Positions 16,705 through 24,908 of a stretch of DNA of 64,000 nucleotides are shown here, piece by piece. Position numbers and translations under genes: made by a program. The notes under the pieces were generated by a model, which worked only from the letters and a program-made list of their open reading frames with translations, was not told the origin of the DNA and ran no database searches. Source of the DNA: Corynebacterium pseudotuberculosis (GTDB taxonomy: Bacteria > Actinomycetota > Actinomycetes > Mycobacteriales > Mycobacteriaceae); assembly GCF_002155265.1 (NCBI RefSeq), contig NZ_CP021251.1:2170001-2234000 (forward strand), written 5' to 3'. Position 1 is the first letter of the stretch; each line of letters opens with the position of its first letter.

Positions 16705-18153
16705 TCAGAGGAAAACTCTGCTGTTTTCTTCACAATGTTCTTCTACGAGTTCTTGATCGTGGGTAACAAAAATGACTCCGATCCCGCTGCGACACAAGTC
16801 ATGGAGCACCGCCATCACACGCGCCGCAGATTCTGGATCAAGAGCAGAGGTTATCTCGTCACATAGGAGAACTATCGGTTGCGTGGCTAGGGCGCGGGCA
16901 ATCGCAACCCGTTGTCGTTGCCCGCCAGAAAGCCCCGAAGGCAACCGGTAAGCAAGTTCCTTGGATATACCTACGCGTTCCAGTAGCTCTAATGCCTGTC
17001 GCACAGCCTCTTGGCGTCCGATCGTCCGCCGTTTCCCGATCTTCTTTAGCCTTCTCTTCTGCGTATGTGCGTCACGCACAGCACGGGCGACAGCGTCAAT
17101 GACTCGCATTTTGGGATTAAGAGTGGATGCCGGGTCTTGAGGAATTATTTGTAATTTTTTCGCATGCGTTCGCGGCCATGGCATAGAAGCCTCACGACGT
17201 GCACCATGGCATTCCACTACCCCTACGCCTTGAAGGTTACTTCCTGCCAGACATCTCAACAGCGTAGATTTTCCGCTGCCAGAGGCCCCCATAATCGCCA
17301 GGATGCGCCCAGGAACAACGGCAAAGGATAGATCTGAAAAAAGAGGAGTCCCCTCGTCCGTTGCGTAACTCAGGCCAGATGCCTGCATGCATAACGCCGT
17401 TTCCTCCCCTAACGGCTCATTATCTGCCGCAGCGCCTTGGGTTCCCAAAGTCGCCTGCGGTTTCCGTCCCTGATCCGCCGCCAGTTCAGCATTGTCGGCG
17501 TCCGTGTCACCGACACAAACATGGGCATCCAACAGATCTGGGAAAACCCCAAGTCTGTGACCTGTAATAATGATGGCAACCCCTGAGTCTGCCACGCTGC
17601 GTAGGAGGGACGCGATGGTCTTGGCTGTCACCGGATCGAGGCCGGCAAAAGGCTCATCTAGCGCGATGACGCGGGGGTTCCTAGAGAGGGCGCGGGCTAA
17701 GGCTACCCGCCGCTGTTGTCCGCCGGAAAGCTGATGCAGGCGCTTTGCGGCAGTATCCACGGTCAAGCCCACGCTGTGCAGAAGCCCTGGTACATCCGCT
17801 GTGGGGGCCAGCTCGGTAAGCATCGTATGGACCGTCATAAGTGGCGGAAGCTCTGCACCTGGGTCTTGTCCGACAAAGGCAACTTGTTCACGGCGAAAGC
17901 GCGCAAGTTCAGCAGCCCTTAGGCTTATGGGATCGACTCCGCATACAGAAAGCTTTCCAGTCACCGTAGATCCGGCTGGCACTTCACCGATCAAAGCAAG
18001 CAAGAGAGTGGTCTTTCCACATCCGCTAGGGCCAATGAGTGCTGTGATGCTGCCAGCTTGAGCCTGTACCACAGTGGCAGGAACGAGCTCGATAGCGCCC
18101 AGCGTCACCTTAATGTCTGCTTGGATAAGAGGACCGCTTGTTTTCATTGTCAC
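16705..18153 (-). CDS. ABC transporter ATP-binding protein with two fused nucleotide-binding domains (Dpp/Opp type)
   Basis: This 482-residue protein carries two complete ABC ATPase domains. The first has Walker A GPSGCGKT (41-48), signature LSGGQQRRVALARA and Walker B VIALDEP. The second, after a linker near residue 235-255, has GASGSGKST, LSGGQRQRVAIARA and VLLCDE. It is equivalent to DppD and DppF joined in one chain and should power the two permeases encoded upstream. The start overlaps the end of the preceding permease gene by 4 bp. The ASALDPES-type D-loop of the second domain is typical of oligopeptide, nickel and metallophore importers. Confidence 0.92.
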   Translation of the reverse strand: MTMKTSGPLIQADIKVTLGAIELVPATVVQAQAGSITALIGPSGCGKTTLLLALIGEVPAGSTVTGKLSVCGVDPISLRAAELARFRREQVAFVGQDPGAELPPLMTVHTMLTELAPTADVPGLLHSVGLTVDTAAKRLHQLSGGQQRRVALARALSRNPRVIALDEPFAGLDPVTAKTIASLLRSVADSGVAIIITGHRLGVFPDLLDAHVCVGDTDADNAELAADQGRKPQATLGTQGAAADNEPLGEETALCMQASGLSYATDEGTPLFSDLSFAVVPGRILAIMGASGSGKSTLLRCLAGSNLQGVGVVECHGARREASMPWPRTHAKKLQIIPQDPASTLNPKMRVIDAVARAVRDAHTQKRRLKKIGKRRTIGRQEAVRQALELLERVGISKELAYRLPSGLSGGQRQRVAIARALATQPIVLLCDEITSALDPESAARVMAVLHDLCRSGIGVIFVTHDQELVEEHCEENSRVFL

Positions 18154-18926
18154 CGGGCCTCCTTCTGCTTTATTAAAGCCATAACCGCGATAGACGCCAC
18201 TGCAAGCATTGCCGCCGGGGCCAGTACGGCAAGGGGATTGAGCGTGATGCCCCCGGCATTGTCACGCACCATCGCGGACCATGCAAACTCGCCCAGCTTG
18301 GCGCCAACGCCAAGGAAACTTGCTACAGCCAATAAGTGCAACGCCTCCACAACTCTCAGCCCCCATACTGAACGCAAAACTGTAGATATGTTGGGGAGGA
18401 TGTCGCGCATAATCACGGAGATATCGGAAGCCCCCGCATTACGCGCAGCTTGGACATAACCAGAATGAGCTACCGGGTACGCCGCAGCAGCGATCACTCG
18501 CGCGGCGTAAGGTGAGCCAACTGCCACGGCTACTACCACTAAAAGCCAGAGGCCAGAATTCGGATAGAGCACAGAAACAAGGAGCAATACTATAACGGCC
18601 GGAACGAGTATCGTAGCGTCGGCGCAGGTCTCTACAACAAATCCCATTTTTGGCCTTAAGACGCCAAAACATCCCACGATGGCTCCCACCACAGTGGTTA
18701 ACGTGCCCGCTGCCAAGGCCGTGAGGATAAGCGCTTGCCCTCCGTGTAATACAGCGCTAACTACGCTACGTCCTAGATGATCAGTACCCAGCAATGCGCC
18801 GTTTCCTGCTGTATCAAAAGGCAGTCCCGCCGCCGCATTTGGAGTGGGAAGCTGAAAAAGCTGGGCAACCAACGGCCCACATATAGATATAGCTAATACA
18901 AGCAGCGCAAATATTTTTCGTGTCAT
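18150..18926 (-). CDS. ABC transporter permease, DppC-like
   Basis: This integral-membrane subunit of about 258 residues has a first membrane segment at the N-terminus (KIFALLVLAISICGPLVAQL), the family-typical LLGTDHLGRSVVSAVLHGGQ near residue 50, and the EAA-loop segment AARNAGASDISVIMRDILPN. I set the start at the ATG at 18926, which gives an ATGA overlap with the upstream permease stop; the open frame begins 7 codons earlier. It forms the channel with the DppB-like subunit. Confidence 0.9.
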   Translation of the reverse strand: MTRKIFALLVLAISICGPLVAQLFQLPTPNAAAGLPFDTAGNGALLGTDHLGRSVVSAVLHGGQALILTALAAGTLTTVVGAIVGCFGVLRPKMGFVVETCADATILVPAVIVLLLVSVLYPNSGLWLLVVVAVAVGSPYAARVIAAAAYPVAHSGYVQAARNAGASDISVIMRDILPNISTVLRSVWGLRVVEALHLLAVASFLGVGAKLGEFAWSAMVRDNAGGITLNPLAVLAPAAMLAVASIAVMALIKQKEAR

Positions 18927-19879
18927 ACATTCACTTTCGGGGTGCACACGATTTTGAGAATATCCGCCATCGTCAGTAGGAGGAGAATAAGCGCACCAGT
19001 AGCCGCAAGGACTGCAAGAAGCACAGAAACATCGCGCTGAGAAACTGCAGTGGCAACGAGTAATCCCACACCCGGATGATTAAAGAGTGCCTCTACTGAG
19101 ACTGTGCCAGCAATTAAAACGCCCGCCGATGTTGCCATTGAGGTAGCAAAACTAGGGATTGCCAGCGGTAATACGTGCCGTCGTAACAGGCTTGTGCCCG
19201 TGACACCAGCAAGCATGGCACTTTGTACGGGTCGAGTGGCGGTGGCGTCGATAAGCGCTGCGCGTAACACTCTGGAATTCCATGCTACCTGGGGTATTAC
19301 AAGTGCTAGCACGGGTAATATGTACATGGTCGTCGAGCTGGGTAGACCGCCGTCGATAATCGTCACGGCCGGCAGCACGCCCAGCCCTAGCGCAAACACT
19401 GCCACCAAAAAGACACCGATCACAAATTCTGGGAGCGCAATGATGCTTGTCGACGCCCACTCTAGTGTGCGAGACATCCCCGACCGCGGTGACCTCTGAA
19501 CCCACCAGATAGAAGTGAGAATCGATAAGACCGCGGTGAGGATAAAAGCAATTCCCGTTGTGGTTATGGTTACCGGCAAAGCCGTGGCCAAGAGCTCAAC
19601 AATAGGTCTGCCATGAACGGATACCCCGAAATCACCAGTCAGGGCATGCCCTAGCCAGTACAAAAATCTTGTCGCGGGGGGCCGATCCAGCCCCAGACTT
19701 TGCTCAAGGCTAGCGATAGCCTCAGGAGTACGGTTTGCGCCCAGGAGGGCAGCAGCCGCATTACCTGGAAGTTGATCGATAGCAAAAAAGACAAGACCTA
19801 AAACCACGAGCAATGCACCCGCGCGAATAGCGAGCCGTGGGAAAAGCCAGTCACAAGCACGGGAAACTGCTTTTGGCAC
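18923..19879 (-). CDS. ABC transporter permease, DppB-like
   Basis: The 318-residue membrane protein has an N-terminal segment, then FFAIDQLPGNAAAALLGANRTPEAI and the SLGLDRPPATRFLYWLGHALTGDFGVS motif diagnostic of DppB/OppB permeases, and a C-terminal ALFNHPGVGLLVATAVSQRDV. Six membrane spans are plausible. It sits between the substrate-binding lipoprotein (3-bp gap) and the DppC-like gene (4-bp overlap), so the four genes form one operon. Confidence 0.92.
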   Translation of the reverse strand: MPKAVSRACDWLFPRLAIRAGALLVVLGLVFFAIDQLPGNAAAALLGANRTPEAIASLEQSLGLDRPPATRFLYWLGHALTGDFGVSVHGRPIVELLATALPVTITTTGIAFILTAVLSILTSIWWVQRSPRSGMSRTLEWASTSIIALPEFVIGVFLVAVFALGLGVLPAVTIIDGGLPSSTTMYILPVLALVIPQVAWNSRVLRAALIDATATRPVQSAMLAGVTGTSLLRRHVLPLAIPSFATSMATSAGVLIAGTVSVEALFNHPGVGLLVATAVSQRDVSVLLAVLAATGALILLLLTMADILKIVCTPKVNV

Positions 19880-19882
19880 GCT

Positions 19883-21415
19883 TTAAGCCTTCTTTACGGT
19901 TTCTAGGAGAACACGTCCATAGCCGGGAGCTTTAGGCAAACCGGATAGGCCCTTGGCCGCAATATCCACGCCGTCTGAGGCTCCCCATACCAGGTAACCA
20001 CCACGCTCGAATTCAATCTTTTGGAGTTTTTTGCTGAGCTGATCAATCTTTGATTGATCGGTAGACGCCAGCAATTCAGCATAAACCGCATCGAACTCAG
20101 CATCATGGAAGTTGGACTCGTTTGATTTAGCTGCACCGTTGAGCACTTTTCCAGCGAAGAAGAGCACTGAATCATTGGTTCCCCAGTAGCCGCAGTATAG
20201 GTCCGCTTTAGTCCAGGTGTTGTCATAAAATTGGCCAGATTCCTGCTGCACCACTTTAATCTGCACGCCTATCTCACCCAGTTGTTCAGCAATAACTTTC
20301 ATAGCTTCAACTTGACCAGGCGCCTCTGGAGTAACAAAAAGATCATATGTTTTAGAGGTATCAAAGTGGGCTTGAGCTAGCAGTTGCTTTGCTTTTTCTA
20401 CGTCACGGTGGCGCATCAGGGAAGAATCAATATTAGGGTCACCGGTACCCAGAATGTCATACGCAACAGTGCCGTATCCCGATAATGCTCGCTGTACTAC
20501 CTGCTCACGGTCAACACCCAACCGCAGCGCTTCACGGACTTTCGGATCAGCAAAGGGACCGTCAGAGGTGCGCATAATCAGTGGGATTACGGAGTCATGG
20601 GAGCGCTTAATAATCTGCACATTTGCGTTGTTTTCCGCAGACCGTGCTGCAATAGGCCCTACGGCTTGAGCAAGATCAATTTGCCCAGCAAGCAATGCAT
20701 TAGTCATCGCTGTGGTGTCTTCAAAAGGAACCACGTGGACTTCCTCAAAGCCGGCAACCGTGCCATGGTAGTCGTCGAAACGCTGCAGCTTTGCAGAGCC
20801 GTTATCCCAGCTCATCAGCTTAAATGGCCCTGATCCTACAGGCTTTTCTGGTGAGGACCCCTCCTTCATCACAAAGGTCATCAAACGCGCAAGCATAGGC
20901 AGTTGACTGTTAGGGGTCGCCGTCTTCATCTGCACGGTGCGCTCGCCAGAAGCAACGATGGACTTGGGATCCACGGGGAGCCTAAAGCCGTTGGCCTCAT
21001 CTGAAAGCATCTTAGTCAGCGACCACACCACGTCCTTAGGGGTGACCTCTGAACCATCATGGAATTTTGCGCCATCAGCGATAGTGAACTCCCACTCCAT
21101 CGGATTGAGCTGTTTCCACTGCTTCATCAGACGCGGGGCAACAATTTTGTCTTCACCAGGGACGGTTAGAGCCTCCCAGATAAGGGAGCAAATGAGCATG
21201 TCAGAATCATTTGGCAGCAGTTTATAGGGGTCACGCTGTGCGCTTGCAGCCTTACCCAGTGCGCCAACCTTAAGGACCTTTCCTGAGGCCTCCGAAGTCT
21301 TCTCGGACGAGCCATTGCCTGAGGTGTTGCCCGAGGTGCAGCTTGCTACAGCAAAGGTACCGAGACCGAGCGCCGCAACGCTGGTTAAAAACTGGCGACG
21401 AGAAAGGTTGCTCAT
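19883..21415 (-). CDS. Solute-binding lipoprotein, family 5 (DppA/NikA/CntA-like)
   Basis: The 510-residue secreted binding protein begins MSNLSRRQFLTSVAALG. The twin Arg at 6-7 indicates Tat export, and VASC with Cys26 is a lipobox, so it is probably a Tat-exported lipoprotein. The mature part has family-5 features such as WEFTIADGAKFHDGSEVTPKDVVWSL near residue 110 and GSGPFKL. The family binds peptides, nickel, haem or opine-type metallophores; the ligand cannot be read from sequence. The divergent position next to the SbnA/SbnB-like operon suggests uptake of that pathway's product or its metal complex. Confidence 0.92.
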   Translation of the reverse strand: MSNLSRRQFLTSVAALGLGTFAVASCTSGNTSGNGSSEKTSEASGKVLKVGALGKAASAQRDPYKLLPNDSDMLICSLIWEALTVPGEDKIVAPRLMKQWKQLNPMEWEFTIADGAKFHDGSEVTPKDVVWSLTKMLSDEANGFRLPVDPKSIVASGERTVQMKTATPNSQLPMLARLMTFVMKEGSSPEKPVGSGPFKLMSWDNGSAKLQRFDDYHGTVAGFEEVHVVPFEDTTAMTNALLAGQIDLAQAVGPIAARSAENNANVQIIKRSHDSVIPLIMRTSDGPFADPKVREALRLGVDREQVVQRALSGYGTVAYDILGTGDPNIDSSLMRHRDVEKAKQLLAQAHFDTSKTYDLFVTPEAPGQVEAMKVIAEQLGEIGVQIKVVQQESGQFYDNTWTKADLYCGYWGTNDSVLFFAGKVLNGAAKSNESNFHDAEFDAVYAELLASTDQSKIDQLSKKLQKIEFERGGYLVWGASDGVDIAAKGLSGLPKAPGYGRVLLETVKKA

Positions 21416-21502
21416 TTTCCACCCTGATTATTTCGAAATTACGACAAGTATTTTTAATTTGACTTAAAAGAACCGGAAATCATCTTCCCATGTTCAGAAT
21501 GA

Positions 21503-21521
21503 CCTGGCAAGGCTGTCCTAA
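21503..21521 (-). promoter_or_regulatory. Weak DtxR-like site before the binding-protein gene
   Basis: Read on the minus strand, TTAGGACAGCCTTGCCAGG matches 12 of 19 positions of the DtxR/IdeR consensus TTAGGTTAGCCTAACCTAA, including the left half TTAGG and the central AGCCT. It lies about 90 bp before the start of the importer operon. The match is weak and may be chance. Confidence 0.3.
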
Positions 21522-21585
21522 ATCTACCCGTCTCACCAGCAAAGTTGGAAATAAATCTCATTTAAGACTTTACGCATAGCTCTAA

Positions 21586-21604
21586 AAAGGTTAGCCTCAC
21601 CTCC
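21586..21604 (+). promoter_or_regulatory. DtxR (iron repressor) box overlapping the start of the biosynthetic operon
   Basis: AAAGGTTAGCCTCACCTCC matches 14 of 19 positions of the DtxR consensus, with an unbroken 10-base core GGTTAGCCT and the right half ACCT. It directly abuts the ATG at 21605. TAGCCT (21592-21597) inside the box fits a TANNNT -10 element 7 bp before the ATG, so transcription could be leaderless and be blocked by iron-loaded DtxR. DtxR control is an inference from motif and position. Confidence 0.7.
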
Positions 21605-22573
21605 ATGCAAAAAATCTTTATGGATGAAGCACTATCGCACCGATTAATTAAATCCGCTGACGAGCTCGCAGCAGTCTCATCAGTTAATGATCCCGAATCT
21701 GCCGCCGCTATCGATGCACTTCTCGAGGGTGAACTCGCCGATCTCCGAGACGTCATCTGCCCCGATCCGCGTCAACACGCTACCCTCATCGCTGGGCTCC
21801 CCTTCCCCGCAGTCAACGGGCCCACCCCTGCTTCATGGAAAGAATGCCGTGGCAAGGTCCGCACGTGGCGATTCATGCTTGCCATAGTGACATCCGTCGT
21901 GGGACGCCCCTTCGGATGGCTCGGCCAACAAGAAGGCCGGCTCATCACAGATCTCGTGCCAACCAAAGGACAAGAAGCACAACAGGTGGGCGCGAGCAGT
22001 AGCACTCCCCTCACGCTGCACACCGAAGATGCTTTCCATCCCCGGCGTTCTACCCACTTTGCATTGTTTGGACTCCGTAATCCCAAAAAAGTTGGGACAA
22101 CTTTAGCCCCTCTCGATCAAGCATGGAAACATCTAGATTCGGATTCTCGTAAGGTCCTCATGACTCCCGGCGCGGTGATTCTGCCCGATGATTCTTACTC
22201 TGATTTTGAAAACTCCGCCCCGGAATCCATGACCGCCGTCTGGGAGCGCGAGCATGGCTTAGGATTGCGCTTTGATCCCTCTTACACGGATCACTCAACT
22301 GGGTCACAGCGTTGGTGGCGAGCCTATGAAAAACTCGCCGCAGCACTCGATTCAGTAACGTATTCAGTGCCCATCGCACCAGGACAAATAGTGATTATTA
22401 ATAATGACACCTGCGTGCATGGTCGTGTTCCCTTCACTGCAGACTACAACGGCACTGATCGTTGGATGCTCCGTATTAATATGATGGAACAGGATACCCA
22501 GCGCTTGAGCTCTGAATTAGCGGAACCAGGCTATGGGCAACAGATCCGTTGCATCGATGGGCAGGTCCTATGA
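21605..22573 (+). CDS. Fe(II)/2-oxoglutarate-dependent oxygenase, clavaminate synthase-like (VioC/AsnO type)
   Basis: The 322-residue protein has the facial triad typical of the clavaminate synthase-like group: HTE at 139-141 (His139, Glu141), distal His272 in CVHGR, and a downstream Arg (286 or 290 in DRWMLRIN) for 2-oxoglutarate. Glu instead of Asp in HxE is characteristic of enzymes such as VioC and AsnO that hydroxylate free amino acids at C-beta. The substrate here is unknown. Family members and the gene context suggest it hydroxylates an amino acid building block or the finished scaffold. It is first in the operon, with a DtxR-like box on its start. An alternative ATG at codon 6 exists. 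The next gene starts in an ATGA overlap. Confidence 0.85.
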   Translation: MQKIFMDEALSHRLIKSADELAAVSSVNDPESAAAIDALLEGELADLRDVICPDPRQHATLIAGLPFPAVNGPTPASWKECRGKVRTWRFMLAIVTSVVGRPFGWLGQQEGRLITDLVPTKGQEAQQVGASSSTPLTLHTEDAFHPRRSTHFALFGLRNPKKVGTTLAPLDQAWKHLDSDSRKVLMTPGAVILPDDSYSDFENSAPESMTAVWEREHGLGLRFDPSYTDHSTGSQRWWRAYEKLAAALDSVTYSVPIAPGQIVIINNDTCVHGRVPFTADYNGTDRWMLRINMMEQDTQRLSSELAEPGYGQQIRCIDGQVL

Positions 22574-23556
22574 TCAGCTCACTCCGTATACTCCGCAACG
22601 CGGACCTCTCTCATGTTGCAGTCGCTCCCCAATCAGTTCTCAACGCCGTACGCACTGCTCTCACAGAGCTGGGGCATGGAGCCGCCGAATGCCCCGAAAA
22701 GATCACGGTCAAAGTTCCCACAAGCGTGAACTATTCAATGCTAGGCCGCAGCTCAGCATTGTCCACTGTGGGATTTAAAACATCTTTTACCCACTGGGGG
22801 CCACACAACGCAGAGGGACACCGCGAAAAATCGTACGCAACCACCCTCACGCTTTATGACGACACCACTGGTGCGCCTATCGCCATGATGGATGGTGCTC
22901 CTATCGGCGCGTTAAGAACTCCTGCTGTATCTGCAATTTTGGCGCAAGCAGTCGGTTGCAATCCCACGACCGCACTAGTTATCGGCTCAGGAGTCCAAGG
23001 GCAGCAAGCTGCGCCCTTCCTTATCACGGAATTTCCCGCATTGTCCCGGCTCATACTCTCTGGAAATCACCCAGAAGGTTTGGAAAAGGCAAAGGATCTT
23101 GCGCTCAAGACAGCGGCAAGATTGGGAAGGGAGATCGTCATTGATCTGGTCCGCGATCCTGCACCAATAGCATGCGAATGTGACCTTATTATTGGGGCAG
23201 CCGGGCCCGATACCTCAGCTGTGGTTACTGCACATGATCTCAAAGAAAATGCCACCGTTGTGGTTGTGGGCTACGGCATCGATGCCAGCGTATGCCATCA
23301 AGCAGAGCGGGTTGTCACTACAAGTAAGCAGCAGATGTATCTCACCGGAACAGATTTTGCAGATGCTCAGGGCATTATGCCGGAAGTAACTGCAGAGCTC
23401 CCCGCGCTTTTGGCGGCACAAACCCCCTTGCGGGCGTCGTCAGGCATTACTTTCTGTTACAACAGCGGCCTTGTCCTTACAGACATCGCAGTAGGTTCTG
23501 TCTTTGCAGCCGCAGCCATAGAACAAAACCTCGGAGTGGAGGTGGATCTGTGGTAG
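22570..23556 (+). CDS. sbnB: SbnB-like N-(carboxyethyl)-amino acid dehydrogenase (ornithine cyclodeaminase family)
   Basis: The 328-residue protein belongs to the ornithine cyclodeaminase/mu-crystallin family, with Rossmann motif VIGSGVQGQ (137-145) and the ALRTPAVSAI segment. Starting at the ATGA overlap removes a non-conserved 7-codon extension. In staphyloferrin B synthesis SbnB oxidatively cleaves N-(1-amino-1-carboxy-2-ethyl)-glutamate to L-2,3-diaminopropionate and 2-oxoglutarate. Because an SbnA-like gene lies in the same operon, this role fits better than ornithine or alanine metabolism. The 2-oxoglutarate released could feed the oxygenase. The assignment is inferred from family plus context. 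Confidence 0.8.
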   Translation: MISSLRILRNADLSHVAVAPQSVLNAVRTALTELGHGAAECPEKITVKVPTSVNYSMLGRSSALSTVGFKTSFTHWGPHNAEGHREKSYATTLTLYDDTTGAPIAMMDGAPIGALRTPAVSAILAQAVGCNPTTALVIGSGVQGQQAAPFLITEFPALSRLILSGNHPEGLEKAKDLALKTAARLGREIVIDLVRDPAPIACECDLIIGAAGPDTSAVVTAHDLKENATVVVVGYGIDASVCHQAERVVTTSKQQMYLTGTDFADAQGIMPEVTAELPALLAAQTPLRASSGITFCYNSGLVLTDIAVGSVFAAAAIEQNLGVEVDLW

Positions 23557-24908
23557 CTGCCCCCCTGTGCCGTATGCCAATCCCACATTGGCAGGAAGAA
23601 TTAGCACACTCATCAACATTGGAAAGCATCGCCCATGCCGCCCGCGGTCCCTTCCACGTTCTGTATCCGCAAAATTTCACGGATACAGCGAGACTCTGGC
23701 TTGATACCGCCGCAGATACGGGAATCACCTTTGGGCTGCGATTTGGCAAGAAGTCCAACAAAGCTGGATGCTTTGCGCGGAACCTCGCCGATTTATACGC
23801 GCAGGGGAACAACGCTGGAATCGACGTTGCCAGCACCGATGAACTACGTGCTGCACTATGCGCAGGACTGCCTGGAGAACAACTCGTGGTTACGGGTCCT
23901 ACCCCTACCGCTGAACTCATCCGGCTGGCTTCTTATCACGGCTCTCTTATCACGATCTCCCGCCCCGAAGATATTGACGTTATAGCCGGGACCATCTACA
24001 ACATAAAGCCAACAAAAAGTCTCAGGATACTGCTCCGTCTTAGCTCGGATGGTGTACATACGCGCTTTGGCATGAGCCTCGAACAAAGTTACGCCGTGGC
24101 ACAGACGTTGGAGTCTGGTCGCTATCAAGATCTTCCATTAGACATCGCTGGTGTGAGTTTTCATTGCAATGGCTATGACCTAGACGAGCGCATCCGGATG
24201 GCCCATAAGGCGACAGATGCTGTGCTAAAACTCCGAGAATGGTCTTCGGCCTCCATCGTATCTATCGGTGGTGGTTTTCCCACGTCGAGTATTTCTCCGG
24301 AGTTATGGAACGCCGTGACCGAGCAACTTACGCCTTCTATGTTTGTCACCGGCAGAGTTCCTGGCGATCAATATCCGTTTGCCGCAAATTGCGCAGGCGC
24401 AGAAGCACTCCGCTACATCTTGACTCAAGGAACAACGAGCCTGAAAGATAAGGCGATTTCTCATGGAATCACGATATTGGCTGAGCCGGGGAGAAGCTTG
24501 TGCCAAGCAGCCGGAGCAAGCTATTTTCCAGTGCTTTCATGCCACGAACTCCCTAATACTGAAGGAAACGTAACCGTTGTAGAAGGCACCAGTCTTAGCT
24601 TGTCTGAGCAGTGGTTTGACTCAGAGTATTACCCGGACCCATACCTCATCCGCGCAGGCAAGATCCTAAGCCAAGGTAATCCCACTGATTCCGCTGTAGC
24701 AGGGTCTACTTGTTTGGATAGCGATTATCTGAGCAGAAGATTTATCCGTTTCCCAGATCGCCCCCAACCCGGCGATATCCTGGTTTATCCCGATACTGCG
24801 GGCTATCAAATGGATTCCAACGAGTCCTCGTTTCATGGCAAAGAGCCTCCCAAAAAGTTTGTCTTTTCCACCACCCCACACCATCACTTCACTGAGGATT
24901 TTTCATGA
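23550..24908 (+). CDS. sbnH: SbnH-like PLP-dependent decarboxylase (fold type III, DAP/ornithine decarboxylase family)
   Basis: The 452-residue protein has an alanine-racemase-like PLP barrel followed by a C-terminal beta domain. The PLP-lysine region is FGLRFGKKSNKAGCF (61-75). Later come SIGGGFP (phosphate-binding glycine loop) and AEPGRSL, which contacts PLP. It begins with GTG and overlaps the SbnB-like gene by 7 bp. In staphyloferrin B assembly SbnH decarboxylates a citryl-diaminopropionate intermediate; related enzymes decarboxylate meso-diaminopimelate, ornithine or lysine. With SbnA and SbnB homologues on both sides, an SbnH-like role is favoured but the substrate is unproven. It is distinct enough from LysA (no usual YAVKAN motif) that it is unlikely to be the housekeeping enzyme. 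Confidence 0.78.
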   Translation: MVAAPLCRMPIPHWQEELAHSSTLESIAHAARGPFHVLYPQNFTDTARLWLDTAADTGITFGLRFGKKSNKAGCFARNLADLYAQGNNAGIDVASTDELRAALCAGLPGEQLVVTGPTPTAELIRLASYHGSLITISRPEDIDVIAGTIYNIKPTKSLRILLRLSSDGVHTRFGMSLEQSYAVAQTLESGRYQDLPLDIAGVSFHCNGYDLDERIRMAHKATDAVLKLREWSSASIVSIGGGFPTSSISPELWNAVTEQLTPSMFVTGRVPGDQYPFAANCAGAEALRYILTQGTTSLKDKAISHGITILAEPGRSLCQAAGASYFPVLSCHELPNTEGNVTVVEGTSLSLSEQWFDSEYYPDPYLIRAGKILSQGNPTDSAVAGSTCLDSDYLSRRFIRFPDRPQPGDILVYPDTAGYQMDSNESSFHGKEPPKKFVFSTTPHHHFTEDFS

